A stretch of 62,057 nucleotides of DNA, taken from assembly GCA_910595855.1 (NCBI GenBank), contig CAJVCJ010000006.1:1-62057 (forward strand), in the 5' to 3' direction. This DNA is from Candidatus Thioglobus vulcanius. Its GTDB lineage: Bacteria; Pseudomonadota; Gammaproteobacteria; PS1; Pseudothioglobaceae. A model generated the notes under the pieces. The model was given only the letters and a program-made list of their open reading frames with translations, searched no databases and was not told the origin of the DNA. Shown here piece by piece: positions 53,310-61,491 of this stretch. Made by a program: the position numbers and the translations under genes. How positions within the stretch are numbered: position 1 is the first letter of the stretch; each line of letters begins with the position of its first letter.

Positions 53310-54200
53310 ATGATCGATTTCAGTACCACACCGATTGCCACACTAGTGGAAACTATCGGATATGAAAGTATGCAAACTTATGTAATCGTAATGATTGCAT
53401 TAGTAGTGCTTATGACAATTGCAGATCTAATTCATAAAGGAAGTACAACGTATTTCTTTGATGCAGCGGCGAAAGCAGAAAAACAACTAGCGGCAGGCGA
53501 TGCAGTTTGTACAGTTGGAAAAGAAGAAGGTAGATTATCACAGCTTAGCGCTGGCGATAAAGCTGGCATTCTTGTAAGCACTATCGTAACTGATGTTGCA
53601 ACAGCTGGCGAATTTGCCAACCCTGTTCGTCGTTTGGTTCACATCTTAACGATGTACGGTTTCATTCTATTCAATGCAGCGACTGCAATGATTATCTTTG
53701 GTGAAAATGCAGCTGACGCTACATTGGCTCAAGTATGGAACACAGGTGCAGTTTTGTTGTTTATCGGTACTTTCTGGTATTGGTTCTCATTTAAGGTTGA
53801 CACTGAATCTGAAGGCATTTCATGGACAAGCATTACACTTAGAAAAGACATGTTCTCATTATCATTAATGGCAACATCAGTAACAGCATTAGGCTGGTCT
53901 TACACTGGTGGCGGCGAAGGTATCTGGTTTGCATTAGTAATCCTTTCAACTGCATCATTATTTGGCGGCGTTTACTGGTCTAAGTTTTCTCACATGTTCT
54001 TCAAGCCTGCTGCTGCTTACAACAAGCGCATCATTCAAGCTAATGGTACAAACGAGAACTTACCACACGAAACTAGATTTGGTGGAAAGACTGCTGCAGA
54101 CGATGAATTCCAGAAAAACAGACACTCTATGGAGCTTCTTAAAGATGCACCAATGGACATGGGTCTTGGTATTAAGCGCGAAGCGCCTAAGCACTACTAA
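53310..54200 (+). CDS. aprM: AprM, putative membrane anchor of APS reductase
   Basis: A 296-aa protein with about five hydrophobic helices (near residues 22-42, 107-127, 139-160, 181-200, 204-224) and a polar C-terminus. In purple sulfur bacteria and related oxidisers aprM precedes aprBA and is thought to link the enzyme to the quinone pool. Here it is 30 bases before aprB in the same unit, which supports the name. It resembles the membrane part of QmoC/HdrE-like proteins, but the electron route is inferred. Confidence 0.88.
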   Translation: MIDFSTTPIATLVETIGYESMQTYVIVMIALVVLMTIADLIHKGSTTYFFDAAAKAEKQLAAGDAVCTVGKEEGRLSQLSAGDKAGILVSTIVTDVATAGEFANPVRRLVHILTMYGFILFNAATAMIIFGENAADATLAQVWNTGAVLLFIGTFWYWFSFKVDTESEGISWTSITLRKDMFSLSLMATSVTALGWSYTGGGEGIWFALVILSTASLFGGVYWSKFSHMFFKPAAAYNKRIIQANGTNENLPHETRFGGKTAADDEFQKNRHSMELLKDAPMDMGLGIKREAPKHY

Positions 54201-54230
54201 ATTAATTAATTAAATAAGAGAGAAAATAAT

Positions 54231-54722
54231 ATGCCAACTTTTGTATATATGACTCGTTGTGATGGTTGTGGACATTGTGTAGATATCTGCCCATCTGACA
54301 TTATGCACATTGACGAAAAATATCGTCGTGCTTATAACATTGAACCTAATATGTGTTGGGAGTGTTACTCATGTGTAAAAGCATGTCCACACCAAGCAAT
54401 TGACGTACGTGGTTACGCAGACTTTGCACCATTAGGACATAGTGTACGTACTATTCGTGATGAAGAAAAAGGTACGATCGCATGGAGAGTTAAATTCCGT
54501 GACGGCCGTGTTAAGAACTTCTTATCACCAATCACTACGCAGCCATGGGGTACTAAAATCCAAGACTTTAGAGAATTGGATGAGCCTACAGCTGAAATGC
54601 GTAACTCTGAGTTATTAGCATTTGAACCTAAGTATATCCGTATGGATGACGGTGGTTTACACACGTTAAAAACTAATAAATTAACATTAAAAGCTGGAGG
54701 CGAATACCATGAGTCATTGTAA
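54231..54722 (+). CDS. aprB: Adenylylsulfate reductase beta subunit
   Basis: A 163-aa iron-sulfur subunit with two 4Fe-4S sites in CDGCGHCVDICPSDIM (about residues 10-25) and CWECYSCVKACPHQA (about 43-57), then the AprB C-terminal domain that wraps the alpha subunit (WGTKIQDFRELDEPTAEM). It conducts electrons between AprA and the membrane. It overlaps aprA by 14 bases, indicating coupled translation. Confidence 0.97.
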   Translation: MPTFVYMTRCDGCGHCVDICPSDIMHIDEKYRRAYNIEPNMCWECYSCVKACPHQAIDVRGYADFAPLGHSVRTIRDEEKGTIAWRVKFRDGRVKNFLSPITTQPWGTKIQDFRELDEPTAEMRNSELLAFEPKYIRMDDGGLHTLKTNKLTLKAGGEYHESL

Positions 54723-56601
54723 AACTATTGTAGAAGACAACATTGATATCCTTGTTGTTGGTGCTGGCTTAGGTGGTACTGGTGCTGCTTATGAAGCTAG
54801 ATACTGGGGTCGTAATAAGAAAATTGTAATCGCTGAGAAAGCAAACATCAACCGTTCAGGTGCTGTTGCTCAAGGTCTTTACGCTATTAACTGTTACATG
54901 GGTACTCGTTTCGGCGAAAACAATCCTGAAGATCACGTACGTTATGCACGTATTGACTTAATGGGTATGGTTCGTGAAGATTTACTTTTTGATATGGCTC
55001 GTCACGTTGACTCTGCGGTTCATAAATTCGAAGAGTGGGGCTTACCATTAATGAAAGACCCTAAGAGAGAAAATGCTGAAGGTCTTGCTAAAGGCGCATA
55101 CATGCGTGAAGGTAAGTGGCAGATCATGATTCATGGTGAATCATACAAGCCTATTGTTGCTGAAGCTGCTACTAAGCAAGCTGATAAAGTGTACAACCGT
55201 ATTATGGTTACTCACTTATTAATGGACGATGCTAAAGATAACCGTGTTGCTGGTTGTGTTGGTTTTAACGTACGTACTGGTAACTACCACGTATTTAAAT
55301 CTAAGGCTACTATTGTTGGTGCTGGTGGTGCTTCTAACATCTTTAAACCTCGTTCAGTAGGTGAAGGTGCTGGTCGTGTTTGGTACGCTCCATGGTCTTC
55401 TGGTTCTGCATATGGCTTATTAATTGAAGCTGGTGCGAAGATGACACAAATGGAAAACCGTATCGTTCTTGCACGATTCAAAGATGGTTATGGTCCAGTT
55501 GGCGCATACTTCCTACATTTACATACTTACACTCAGAATGGTTATGGTGAAGAGTATGAGTCTAATTGGTTCCCTGCATTAGAAGAAATGGTTGGTAAGC
55601 GTTACTTGAACACTGAAGCATCTCATGTTTCTGCACGTCCAATTCCGACTTGTCTACGTACTTCTGCAATCATTTCTGAAATGAATGCTGGTCGTGGTCC
55701 AATTCACATGGTAACAATGGAAGCATTCCAAGACCCTCATTTAGAAGAAGTTGGTTGGGAAAACTTCCTTGGTATGACTGTTGGTCAAGCGGTATTATGG
55801 GCTGCAACAGACATTGATCCTAAGTACATTAACCCTGAGTTGACTACTTCTGAGCCGTACGTTATGGGTTCACATGCGACTGCATGTGGCGCATGGTGTT
55901 CAGGTCCTGCGGATTTATCTCCACCAGAGTACTTCTGGGGTTATAACCGTATGACTTCTGTTGAAGGTTTATTTGGTGCAGGTGATGCTGTTGGTGGAAC
56001 GCCACACGCATTCTCATCAGGTTCATTTACTGAAGGCCGTTTGGCTGCTAAAGCTGCTTGTCAATATATTGACGACGGTAAAGGTGAAGGTATTGTTGTT
56101 TCTGATAAGCAAATTGCTGATCGTAAAGCACAAATCTTCGCGCCACTTGAGACTTACAGAATCGGCCGTAACGAAATCGTTGCTGGTACAGTTTCTCCGA
56201 GCTATATTCTTCCGATGCCTGGTCTACAGCGTCTTCAGAAGATTATGGACGAGTACTGTGGCGGTGTAACAGTTTCTTACATGACTAACGATAAGCTTCT
56301 AAACATGGGTATGCAGAAAATGGCTATCATGGAAGAAGACTTAGAGAAGTTAGGTGCTGAAGATATTCACCAGTTAATGCGTGCATGGGAGCTTAGACAT
56401 CGTCATCGTACTTCTGAGTGTGTATTCCAGCATACGTTCTTCCGTAAGGAAACTCGCTGGCCTGGTTACTACTACCGTGGTGATGCGATGAAACTTGATG
56501 ATGATAACTGGCATGTATTGACAGTATCACATCGTGATCGCACGACAGGTGAGTACACTATGTCTAAAGCTCCTTGTTACCATTTGGTAAACGATGAGTA
56601 A
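54709..56601 (+). CDS. aprA: Adenylylsulfate reductase alpha subunit
   Basis: A 630-aa FAD flavoprotein that, in sulfur oxidisers, converts sulfite and AMP to APS. FAD-binding DILVVGAGLGGTGAAYEAR is at about residues 13-31; RSGAVAQGLYAINCYMG, GSHATACGAWCSGP and GDAVGGTPHAFSSGSFTEGR follow, and the C-terminal RHRHRTSECVFQHTFFRKETRWPGYYYRGD block is intact. The length and overlaps fit the family. Three hairpins follow the stop. Confidence 0.98.
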   Translation: MSHCKTIVEDNIDILVVGAGLGGTGAAYEARYWGRNKKIVIAEKANINRSGAVAQGLYAINCYMGTRFGENNPEDHVRYARIDLMGMVREDLLFDMARHVDSAVHKFEEWGLPLMKDPKRENAEGLAKGAYMREGKWQIMIHGESYKPIVAEAATKQADKVYNRIMVTHLLMDDAKDNRVAGCVGFNVRTGNYHVFKSKATIVGAGGASNIFKPRSVGEGAGRVWYAPWSSGSAYGLLIEAGAKMTQMENRIVLARFKDGYGPVGAYFLHLHTYTQNGYGEEYESNWFPALEEMVGKRYLNTEASHVSARPIPTCLRTSAIISEMNAGRGPIHMVTMEAFQDPHLEEVGWENFLGMTVGQAVLWAATDIDPKYINPELTTSEPYVMGSHATACGAWCSGPADLSPPEYFWGYNRMTSVEGLFGAGDAVGGTPHAFSSGSFTEGRLAAKAACQYIDDGKGEGIVVSDKQIADRKAQIFAPLETYRIGRNEIVAGTVSPSYILPMPGLQRLQKIMDEYCGGVTVSYMTNDKLLNMGMQKMAIMEEDLEKLGAEDIHQLMRAWELRHRHRTSECVFQHTFFRKETRWPGYYYRGDAMKLDDDNWHVLTVSHRDRTTGEYTMSKAPCYHLVNDE

Positions 56602-56606
56602 AGATA

Positions 56607-56709
56607 AATAGAAATTAATTTTCTATTTTGATAAAAAGACCAATCTATTGCAGATTGGTCTTTTTTATCTATTGTAGGTTTTAACAAAAGACTTACAATA
56701 GATAAAAAA
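56607..56709. terminator. Terminator and flanking hairpins after aprA
   Basis: The clear intrinsic terminator is at 56633-56666: AAAAAGACCAATCT, loop ATTGC, AGATTGGTCTTTTTT. It is flanked by AATAGAAA/TTTCTATT (56607-56627) and by a perfect 16-bp inverted repeat (56661-56676 with 56694-56709) whose left arm begins with the terminator T-run, so the two right-hand hairpins compete. Confidence 0.8.
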
Positions 56710-56731
56710 ATAATTTATTGGAACAGTTAGT

Positions 56732-57097
56732 ATGAATATTATTGATAAGACAGACGAAGAAATTTTGGCAATCGCACACCCTATGTGGGATGATTTAATA
56801 AAATTTTCGAACAATGCGAACTACGGTGCTTTTACGCGTAACTTCTCAGAAGATTTTTTACGTGGTGCAAATGAAGTTGAAATGGGCAAGCAGTTCGCTC
56901 GTAGCGAACTAACCAAAGGCTTAGAGAAGGGTGCTGACTACCTAGGTATGATTCGTCGTGGTGAGCATGTAACTGTTTTATATAAGCAAACCAACAATGG
57001 AAAACTCAACACTGAAAAGCAAGGTGAATATCTTGGTCGTTTGGTTTTGGGCTATGAGAGTGATGTTGTTAAAATCTTTGGCGCAACAATCTTTTAA
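56732..57097 (+). CDS. Hypothetical protein (121 aa) downstream of aprA
   Basis: A soluble protein without signal peptide. The layout (helix DEEILAIAHPMWDDLIKFSNN, then FTRNFSEDFLRG, then strands HVTVLYKQT and GRLVLGYESDVVKIFGATIF) is compatible with an NTF2/SnoaL-like fold, which I propose only weakly. It leads a tight trio with the SlyD-like gene (six bases away) and the 123-aa gene. Function unknown. Confidence 0.75.
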   Translation: MNIIDKTDEEILAIAHPMWDDLIKFSNNANYGAFTRNFSEDFLRGANEVEMGKQFARSELTKGLEKGADYLGMIRRGEHVTVLYKQTNNGKLNTEKQGEYLGRLVLGYESDVVKIFGATIF

Positions 57098-57103
57098 ATA
57101 ATT

Positions 57104-57610
57104 ATGGCTGATTTTATTCAAGAGTCTAAGTATGTTGAGTTGATCTACAAAGTTGTGGATCAAAAGTCAGGTAGTGTTTTCTCTAGTATTGAGTACCCTG
57201 TTGGATATGTACACGGTGCTAATGACGTTCTAGGTAAGATGGTTCTTGCTGAGCTTGAAGGGCGTGAAAAAGGCGATATCATTGAAATTAAAATTGATGT
57301 TGAAAAGCTATACGGCCCAAGAGATGAGTCTTTAGTATTTATTGATAAAATCGAAAATGTTCCGCAAGAATATCGTAAAGTTGGTACTAAAGTTACCATG
57401 GAAAATAATGATGGACAGCCTAAGGAGTTTCTTGTAACTAAGGTTGATGACGAAACTGTTACCATTGATGGTAACAATCCATTGTGTGGTCGTGAAGTTA
57501 ATTTTGTTTTAGAAGTGCTATTGGTTCGTGATGCTACTATTGAAGAGATGGAAGCTGGCGGAACGACAGATTCTGAGCCAAGTTTAGAAGAGATACTAAG
57601 TCAAGGTTAA
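57104..57610 (+). CDS. SlyD-like FKBP-type peptidyl-prolyl isomerase
   Basis: A 168-aa protein with a split FKBP domain: VELIYKVVD...EYPVGYVHGANDVLGKMVLAELEGREKGD (about 10-60), an inserted flap region (about 70-125) and the closing GNNPLCGREVNFVLEVLLVRDATIEEM (about 125-151). This is the SlyD pattern of a cytoplasmic chaperone-isomerase. The metal-binding His/Cys-rich tail of E. coli SlyD is missing; the C-terminus is short and acidic. Confidence 0.87.
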   Translation: MADFIQESKYVELIYKVVDQKSGSVFSSIEYPVGYVHGANDVLGKMVLAELEGREKGDIIEIKIDVEKLYGPRDESLVFIDKIENVPQEYRKVGTKVTMENNDGQPKEFLVTKVDDETVTIDGNNPLCGREVNFVLEVLLVRDATIEEMEAGGTTDSEPSLEEILSQG

Positions 57611-57614
57611 TATT

Positions 57615-57986
57615 ATGAATATTGAATTTACAGAATCAGAAATCACAACCATCCAGAAAAATCTTGATAATCGATGGAGAAAAGAAAAAAAACAAGTGCA
57701 GCTTGCTGATATTGAAATTACTAAAGAAGGTGAAGAAAATCCTACTTTATTTCCAGCAGCAGTTTGGGAAGATCCTAACTCTACGTTTATTATTATCAAA
57801 CTAGGTGATTTCCAATATAAGAGTTTTTTCTACTATTTAACTGATAAACGCTTTGATACAGGCCAAGATGAGTACAACGACCTTCATGAGTGCACTGACA
57901 AGCTGTTAAAGGCTCAGGCAGACTTTGTTTTAACAAAGAATACCAAGGGCTTGAATGTTCAAATACACAAGGGTACAGGCATTTAA
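57615..57986 (+). CDS. Hypothetical protein (123 aa)
   Basis: A soluble, charged protein: helix FTESEITTIQKNLDNRWRKEKK, strands VQLADIEITKEG and STFIIIKLGDFQYKSFFYYL, a helix EYNDLHECTDKLLKAQADFVL and a basic tail. One cysteine, no motif I recognise. It lies four bases after the SlyD-like gene and before a terminator, so it closes the trio after aprA. Confidence 0.75.
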   Translation: MNIEFTESEITTIQKNLDNRWRKEKKQVQLADIEITKEGEENPTLFPAAVWEDPNSTFIIIKLGDFQYKSFFYYLTDKRFDTGQDEYNDLHECTDKLLKAQADFVLTKNTKGLNVQIHKGTGI

Positions 57987-58003
57987 GTAGCCTTTAGATT
58001 CTT

Positions 58004-58031
58004 TAAAAAAGGATGCTTTTGCATCCTTTTT
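58004..58031. terminator. Intrinsic terminator after the 123-aa gene
   Basis: AAAAAAGGATGC, TTTT loop, GCATCCTTTTTT: strong symmetrical stem with T-run. Confidence 0.92.
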
Positions 58032-58071
58032 TAATGCCCCTCATAAATTTACAGATTTTTTGAATTAAACA

Positions 58072-58080
58072 TTGATATAA
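58072..58080 (+). promoter_or_regulatory. Extended -10 promoter of the YeeE/YedE gene
   Basis: TGA followed by TATAAT. The predicted start is about 58087, leaving a 21-base leader with GAGGAGAG before ATG 58108. Confidence 0.6.
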
Positions 58081-58107
58081 TTTATTATGTTTTTTGAGGA
58101 GAGAGCT

Positions 58108-59265
58108 ATGTTATTACCTGTTTTAGGTGAATTGAGCGAAGAAATTGTTGCGTTATTTTTTATTATTTTCAGTGTTTCTATTATTTTTGGTGCGGTAGCC
58201 CGTAAAACTGACTTTTGTCCTTTAGGTGGCATTGCAGATGTCGTTCATAGTGGTAATACAGGTCGTTTATCGATGTACTTCTTTGCAATTGCTACTGCCA
58301 TTCTTGGTGTTACTATTTTTGAAGCGTTAGAGATTTTTAGTGCCGATGGTACACGACCTCCCTATAGAATGAGTCAGTTTCGCTGGCCAGCTTATCTAGT
58401 TGGTGGTGCATTCTTTGGTGTTGGTATGACCTTATGCCGTGGCTGCGGTATGAAGAGTATTCTTAACCTAGGTGGCGGTAATCTTAAGACTATTGTTGCT
58501 ATTTTGGGCATGGGTGGTGCAGCGGTATTAATGCTATATGTTGAGGGGTTCTTTAATGATTACTTCTTGTCTTGGGTTTTACCAGCCTCTCCTAATTTAG
58601 ATAATTACGGCTTTGAAATGCAAGATCTGGGTACGATTTTAGGCAGTATTACGGGTGTTGAAACCTCGACAATGCGTATCGTTATTGGACTAGTATTGTC
58701 AATATCGATTATGAGTCTGGTATTTAGAAGTAAAGACTTTGTTGCTAGGCGTGATAACTGGATTGGTGGCTTTATGATTGGTGCGCTAATTGTGAGTGCC
58801 TTTTATATTTCTGGTGGTCCAATTGGTGAGCTGGCTAATGAAGCTTCTGAATTTAGTGACAATCCTCAGTATGGCATGGGTACGCAATCGTATACTTTTA
58901 TTCGCCCAATGGGTGATTTGCTTTATATTGCTTCGAATCCTGAATGGTATATTTTAACCTTTGGCTTAGTTGCATTCTTGGGTGTGGGCACAGGCTCAGT
59001 GTTGATCTCTGTTGTCACCAGACGGTTCAAAATAGTTTGGTTTAATTCTATCGGTGAAGCATTGCGTTATGCTGTCGGTGGTGTGATGGTTGGTATTGGC
59101 GGTATTTTGGGCATGGGTTGTACCTTGGGTCAAGGTATTGCGGGTACATCAACTTTGTCATTAGGGTCATTTGTGGATCTATTTGCGCTTATGTTAGGTG
59201 CGTATATAGGTATTCGCATGCAAAAGAAATTTATGAATGATCATGAGGTTCCTAGGTCTGATTAG
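58108..59265 (+). CDS. YeeE/YedE family sulfur-compound transporter (TsuA-like)
   Basis: A 385-aa membrane protein with about nine to ten helices in two similar halves. Conserved cysteines sit in TDFCPLGGIADV, LCRGCGMKSILNLGGGN and GMGCTLGQGIAG, as in the thiosulfate transporter YeeE/TsuA. Import of thiosulfate or another sulfur species is likely and fits the adjacent oxidation genes, but the substrate is inferred. ATG 58108, preceded by GAGGAGAG, is preferred over ATG 58087. Confidence 0.88.
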   Translation: MLLPVLGELSEEIVALFFIIFSVSIIFGAVARKTDFCPLGGIADVVHSGNTGRLSMYFFAIATAILGVTIFEALEIFSADGTRPPYRMSQFRWPAYLVGGAFFGVGMTLCRGCGMKSILNLGGGNLKTIVAILGMGGAAVLMLYVEGFFNDYFLSWVLPASPNLDNYGFEMQDLGTILGSITGVETSTMRIVIGLVLSISIMSLVFRSKDFVARRDNWIGGFMIGALIVSAFYISGGPIGELANEASEFSDNPQYGMGTQSYTFIRPMGDLLYIASNPEWYILTFGLVAFLGVGTGSVLISVVTRRFKIVWFNSIGEALRYAVGGVMVGIGGILGMGCTLGQGIAGTSTLSLGSFVDLFALMLGAYIGIRMQKKFMNDHEVPRSD

Positions 59266-59282
59266 GTATTTTCATTAGACGT

Positions 59283-59311
59283 AAAAAAGGCGTGCAGTAG
59301 CACGCCTTTTT
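59283..59311. terminator. Bidirectional intrinsic terminator
   Basis: AAAAAAGGCGTGC, AGTA loop, GCACGCCTTTTT lies between the convergent YeeE/YedE and hppA genes and can serve both. Confidence 0.93.
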
Positions 59312-59329
59312 AATTACCCTTTAATTAAG

Positions 59330-61354
59330 CTACCCTAATAAAGGGGCACCTAATAAAGGAATAATCATGATTGCAACAATGTTGATAATCTTGATTAGTG
59401 GGTTGATTGCAGGACCTGCCGTATCTTTATACGGGTCACCGACAGTGTCACCAGTCACAGCAGCTTTGTGTGTGTCTGATCCTTTTCCATGTCCTTCACC
59501 GAGTTGACCGTCTTCGATGTACTTCTTAGCGTTATCCCATGCACCACCACCGGTAGTCATTGAGATGGCAACAAAGATACCGGTTGCAATAGAACCGATT
59601 AATAAACCACCTAATGCTTCAGCACCTAGTAGTAAACCAACAGCTACTGGGAATAGAATCGGAAGCATTGATGGTACGATCATTTCTTTAATTGCAGATT
59701 TAGTTAGCATGTCAACGGCTTTAGAATAGTCAGGCTTTTGGGTGTAATCCATAATGCCAGGCATCTCTCTAAATTGACGACGCACTTCTTCAACAATACC
59801 ACCTGCTGCACGACCGACGGCTTCCATTGCCATTGCGCCAAATAAGTAAGGCACTAAGCCACCTAAGAACAAGCCAATAATTACCATGTGGTTTGACAGG
59901 TCAAAGCTGATTGGATCAAATCCAACTCTAGTATTTAGCTCATTTGTAAAGTCAGCAAACAATACTAACGCTGCAAGTCCTGCAGAACCAATTGCATAAC
60001 CCTTGGTTACCGCTTTAGTTGTGTTACCTACCGCATCTAATGGATCGGTAATATTACGAATTTCTTCAGGAAGGTTGGCCATTTCAGCAATACCACCTGC
60101 ATTATCAGTAATAGGACCATAAGCATCCAAAGCAACAATAACGCCAGTCATCGATAACATTGCCGTTGCTGCGATAGCGATACCGTATAAGCCACCTAAA
60201 GCATGTGCACCCCAAATACTAGCACAAACGGCTAACACTGGTAATGCTGTAGATTTCATACTTAAACCGATACCCGCAATAACGTTAGTACCATCACCTG
60301 TTTTAGAAGCTTCTGCAATATGTTGTACTGGCTTGTGTTCAGTTGCTGTGTAGTATTCAGTAACCACAACCATCCACGCAGTCAATGCTAAACCAATAAG
60401 TGAAGCATAGAATAAATTCATGCCCATACCCATGTCTATTGTCACAAAGTAGAATGCAATTGCCGCTAAAACAGCAGAGACAATTAACCCTTTGTAAAGC
60501 GCACCCATGATAGAGCCACCATCTGATACTTTAACAAAGAATGTGCCAATAATTGAGGCAATAATAGAGACAGCGCCTAAAGCTAAGGGATAAAGAATCG
60601 CATCGTTACCCAGGCCTAGTACGCCAGCTAACATCATTGTTGCAACGATCGTTACTGCGTAAGTCTCGAATAAGTCAGCTGCCATACCCGCACAGTCACC
60701 AACGTTGTCACCAACGTTGTCAGCAATTACTGCAGGATTGCGCGGATCATCTTCTGGAATGCCTGCTTCAACTTTACCAACAATATCGGCGCCAACATCA
60801 GCACCCTTAGTAAAGATGCCACCGCCTAAACGTGCAAAGATTGAAATCAACGAACCACCAAAAGCTAAGCCAATCAATGCATGTAGCGCATCTTTTTGTG
60901 GAACTTCAAAAGCAGTCAAGCCCATGTAGAATCCAGAAACACCCAACAATGCCAGGCCAACTACCAGCATGCCAGTAATAGCACCACCTTTAAAGGCCAC
61001 TTGGAAAGCAGCATTCATGCCATTTTTTGCTGCCTCTGCTGTTCGACAATTAGATTTAACCGATACGTTCATACCGATATAACCTGTCAAACCTGACAAT
61101 ACGGCACCAATTAAAAACCCTAGAGCAACCGTGTAGCTGAGTGCTATCGAGATAATAACCAGTAAGATTGCGCCTACAATGCCAATAGCAGAGTATTGAC
61201 GATTTAGATAAGCACTTGCACCTTCTGCAATCGCATCTGAAATTTCTTTCATTTTGTCACTACCTGGCGATTGTTTGTAAATCCAGGTCATTGTATATAA
61301 GCCGTATAAAACAGCAATTATTGAAGCCCCGATGGCCATAATTAGTATATCCAT
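59330..61354 (-). CDS. hppA: Proton-translocating membrane pyrophosphatase, K+-independent type
   Basis: A 674-aa protein with about 16 helices. Substrate motifs GADVGADIVGKVEAGIPEDDPRNP (near 186-209), DNVGDNVGDCAGM and the C-terminal GDTVGDPYKDTAGPAINPLIK are intact. The lysine in GNTTKAVTKG near residue 446 marks the K+-independent proton-pumping subfamily. It can hydrolyse PPi to pump protons or make PPi, which ATP sulfurylase uses when running in reverse. GAGGAG lies 10 bases before ATG. Confidence 0.96.
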   Translation of the reverse strand: MDILIMAIGASIIAVLYGLYTMTWIYKQSPGSDKMKEISDAIAEGASAYLNRQYSAIGIVGAILLVIISIALSYTVALGFLIGAVLSGLTGYIGMNVSVKSNCRTAEAAKNGMNAAFQVAFKGGAITGMLVVGLALLGVSGFYMGLTAFEVPQKDALHALIGLAFGGSLISIFARLGGGIFTKGADVGADIVGKVEAGIPEDDPRNPAVIADNVGDNVGDCAGMAADLFETYAVTIVATMMLAGVLGLGNDAILYPLALGAVSIIASIIGTFFVKVSDGGSIMGALYKGLIVSAVLAAIAFYFVTIDMGMGMNLFYASLIGLALTAWMVVVTEYYTATEHKPVQHIAEASKTGDGTNVIAGIGLSMKSTALPVLAVCASIWGAHALGGLYGIAIAATAMLSMTGVIVALDAYGPITDNAGGIAEMANLPEEIRNITDPLDAVGNTTKAVTKGYAIGSAGLAALVLFADFTNELNTRVGFDPISFDLSNHMVIIGLFLGGLVPYLFGAMAMEAVGRAAGGIVEEVRRQFREMPGIMDYTQKPDYSKAVDMLTKSAIKEMIVPSMLPILFPVAVGLLLGAEALGGLLIGSIATGIFVAISMTTGGGAWDNAKKYIEDGQLGEGHGKGSDTHKAAVTGDTVGDPYKDTAGPAINPLIKIINIVAIMIIPLLGAPLLG

Positions 61355-61402
61355 TATTACTTTTCTCCTCTTAGTTATATTTTATTTTTTCTCCCGCCGA
61401 AT

Positions 61403-61411
61403 ATTCTATCA
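61403..61411 (-). promoter_or_regulatory. Extended -10 promoter of hppA
   Basis: On the minus strand TGA precedes TAGAAT. The predicted leader is about 42 bases and the gene is transcribed apart from the upstream unit, from which a terminator separates it. Confidence 0.5.
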
Positions 61412-61432
61412 TAAGCAACTGATTTTAAATTA

Positions 61433-61463
61433 AAAAAAATGGCTCGATAAACGAGCCATTTTT
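61433..61463. terminator. Intrinsic terminator between hppA and the upstream gene
   Basis: AAAAAATGGCTCG, ATAAA loop, CGAGCCATTTTT. It lies just downstream of the minus-strand gene ending at 61492. Confidence 0.9.
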
Positions 61464-61491
61464 ATAGTTAGTATTTCTTTATTTATTGGCG

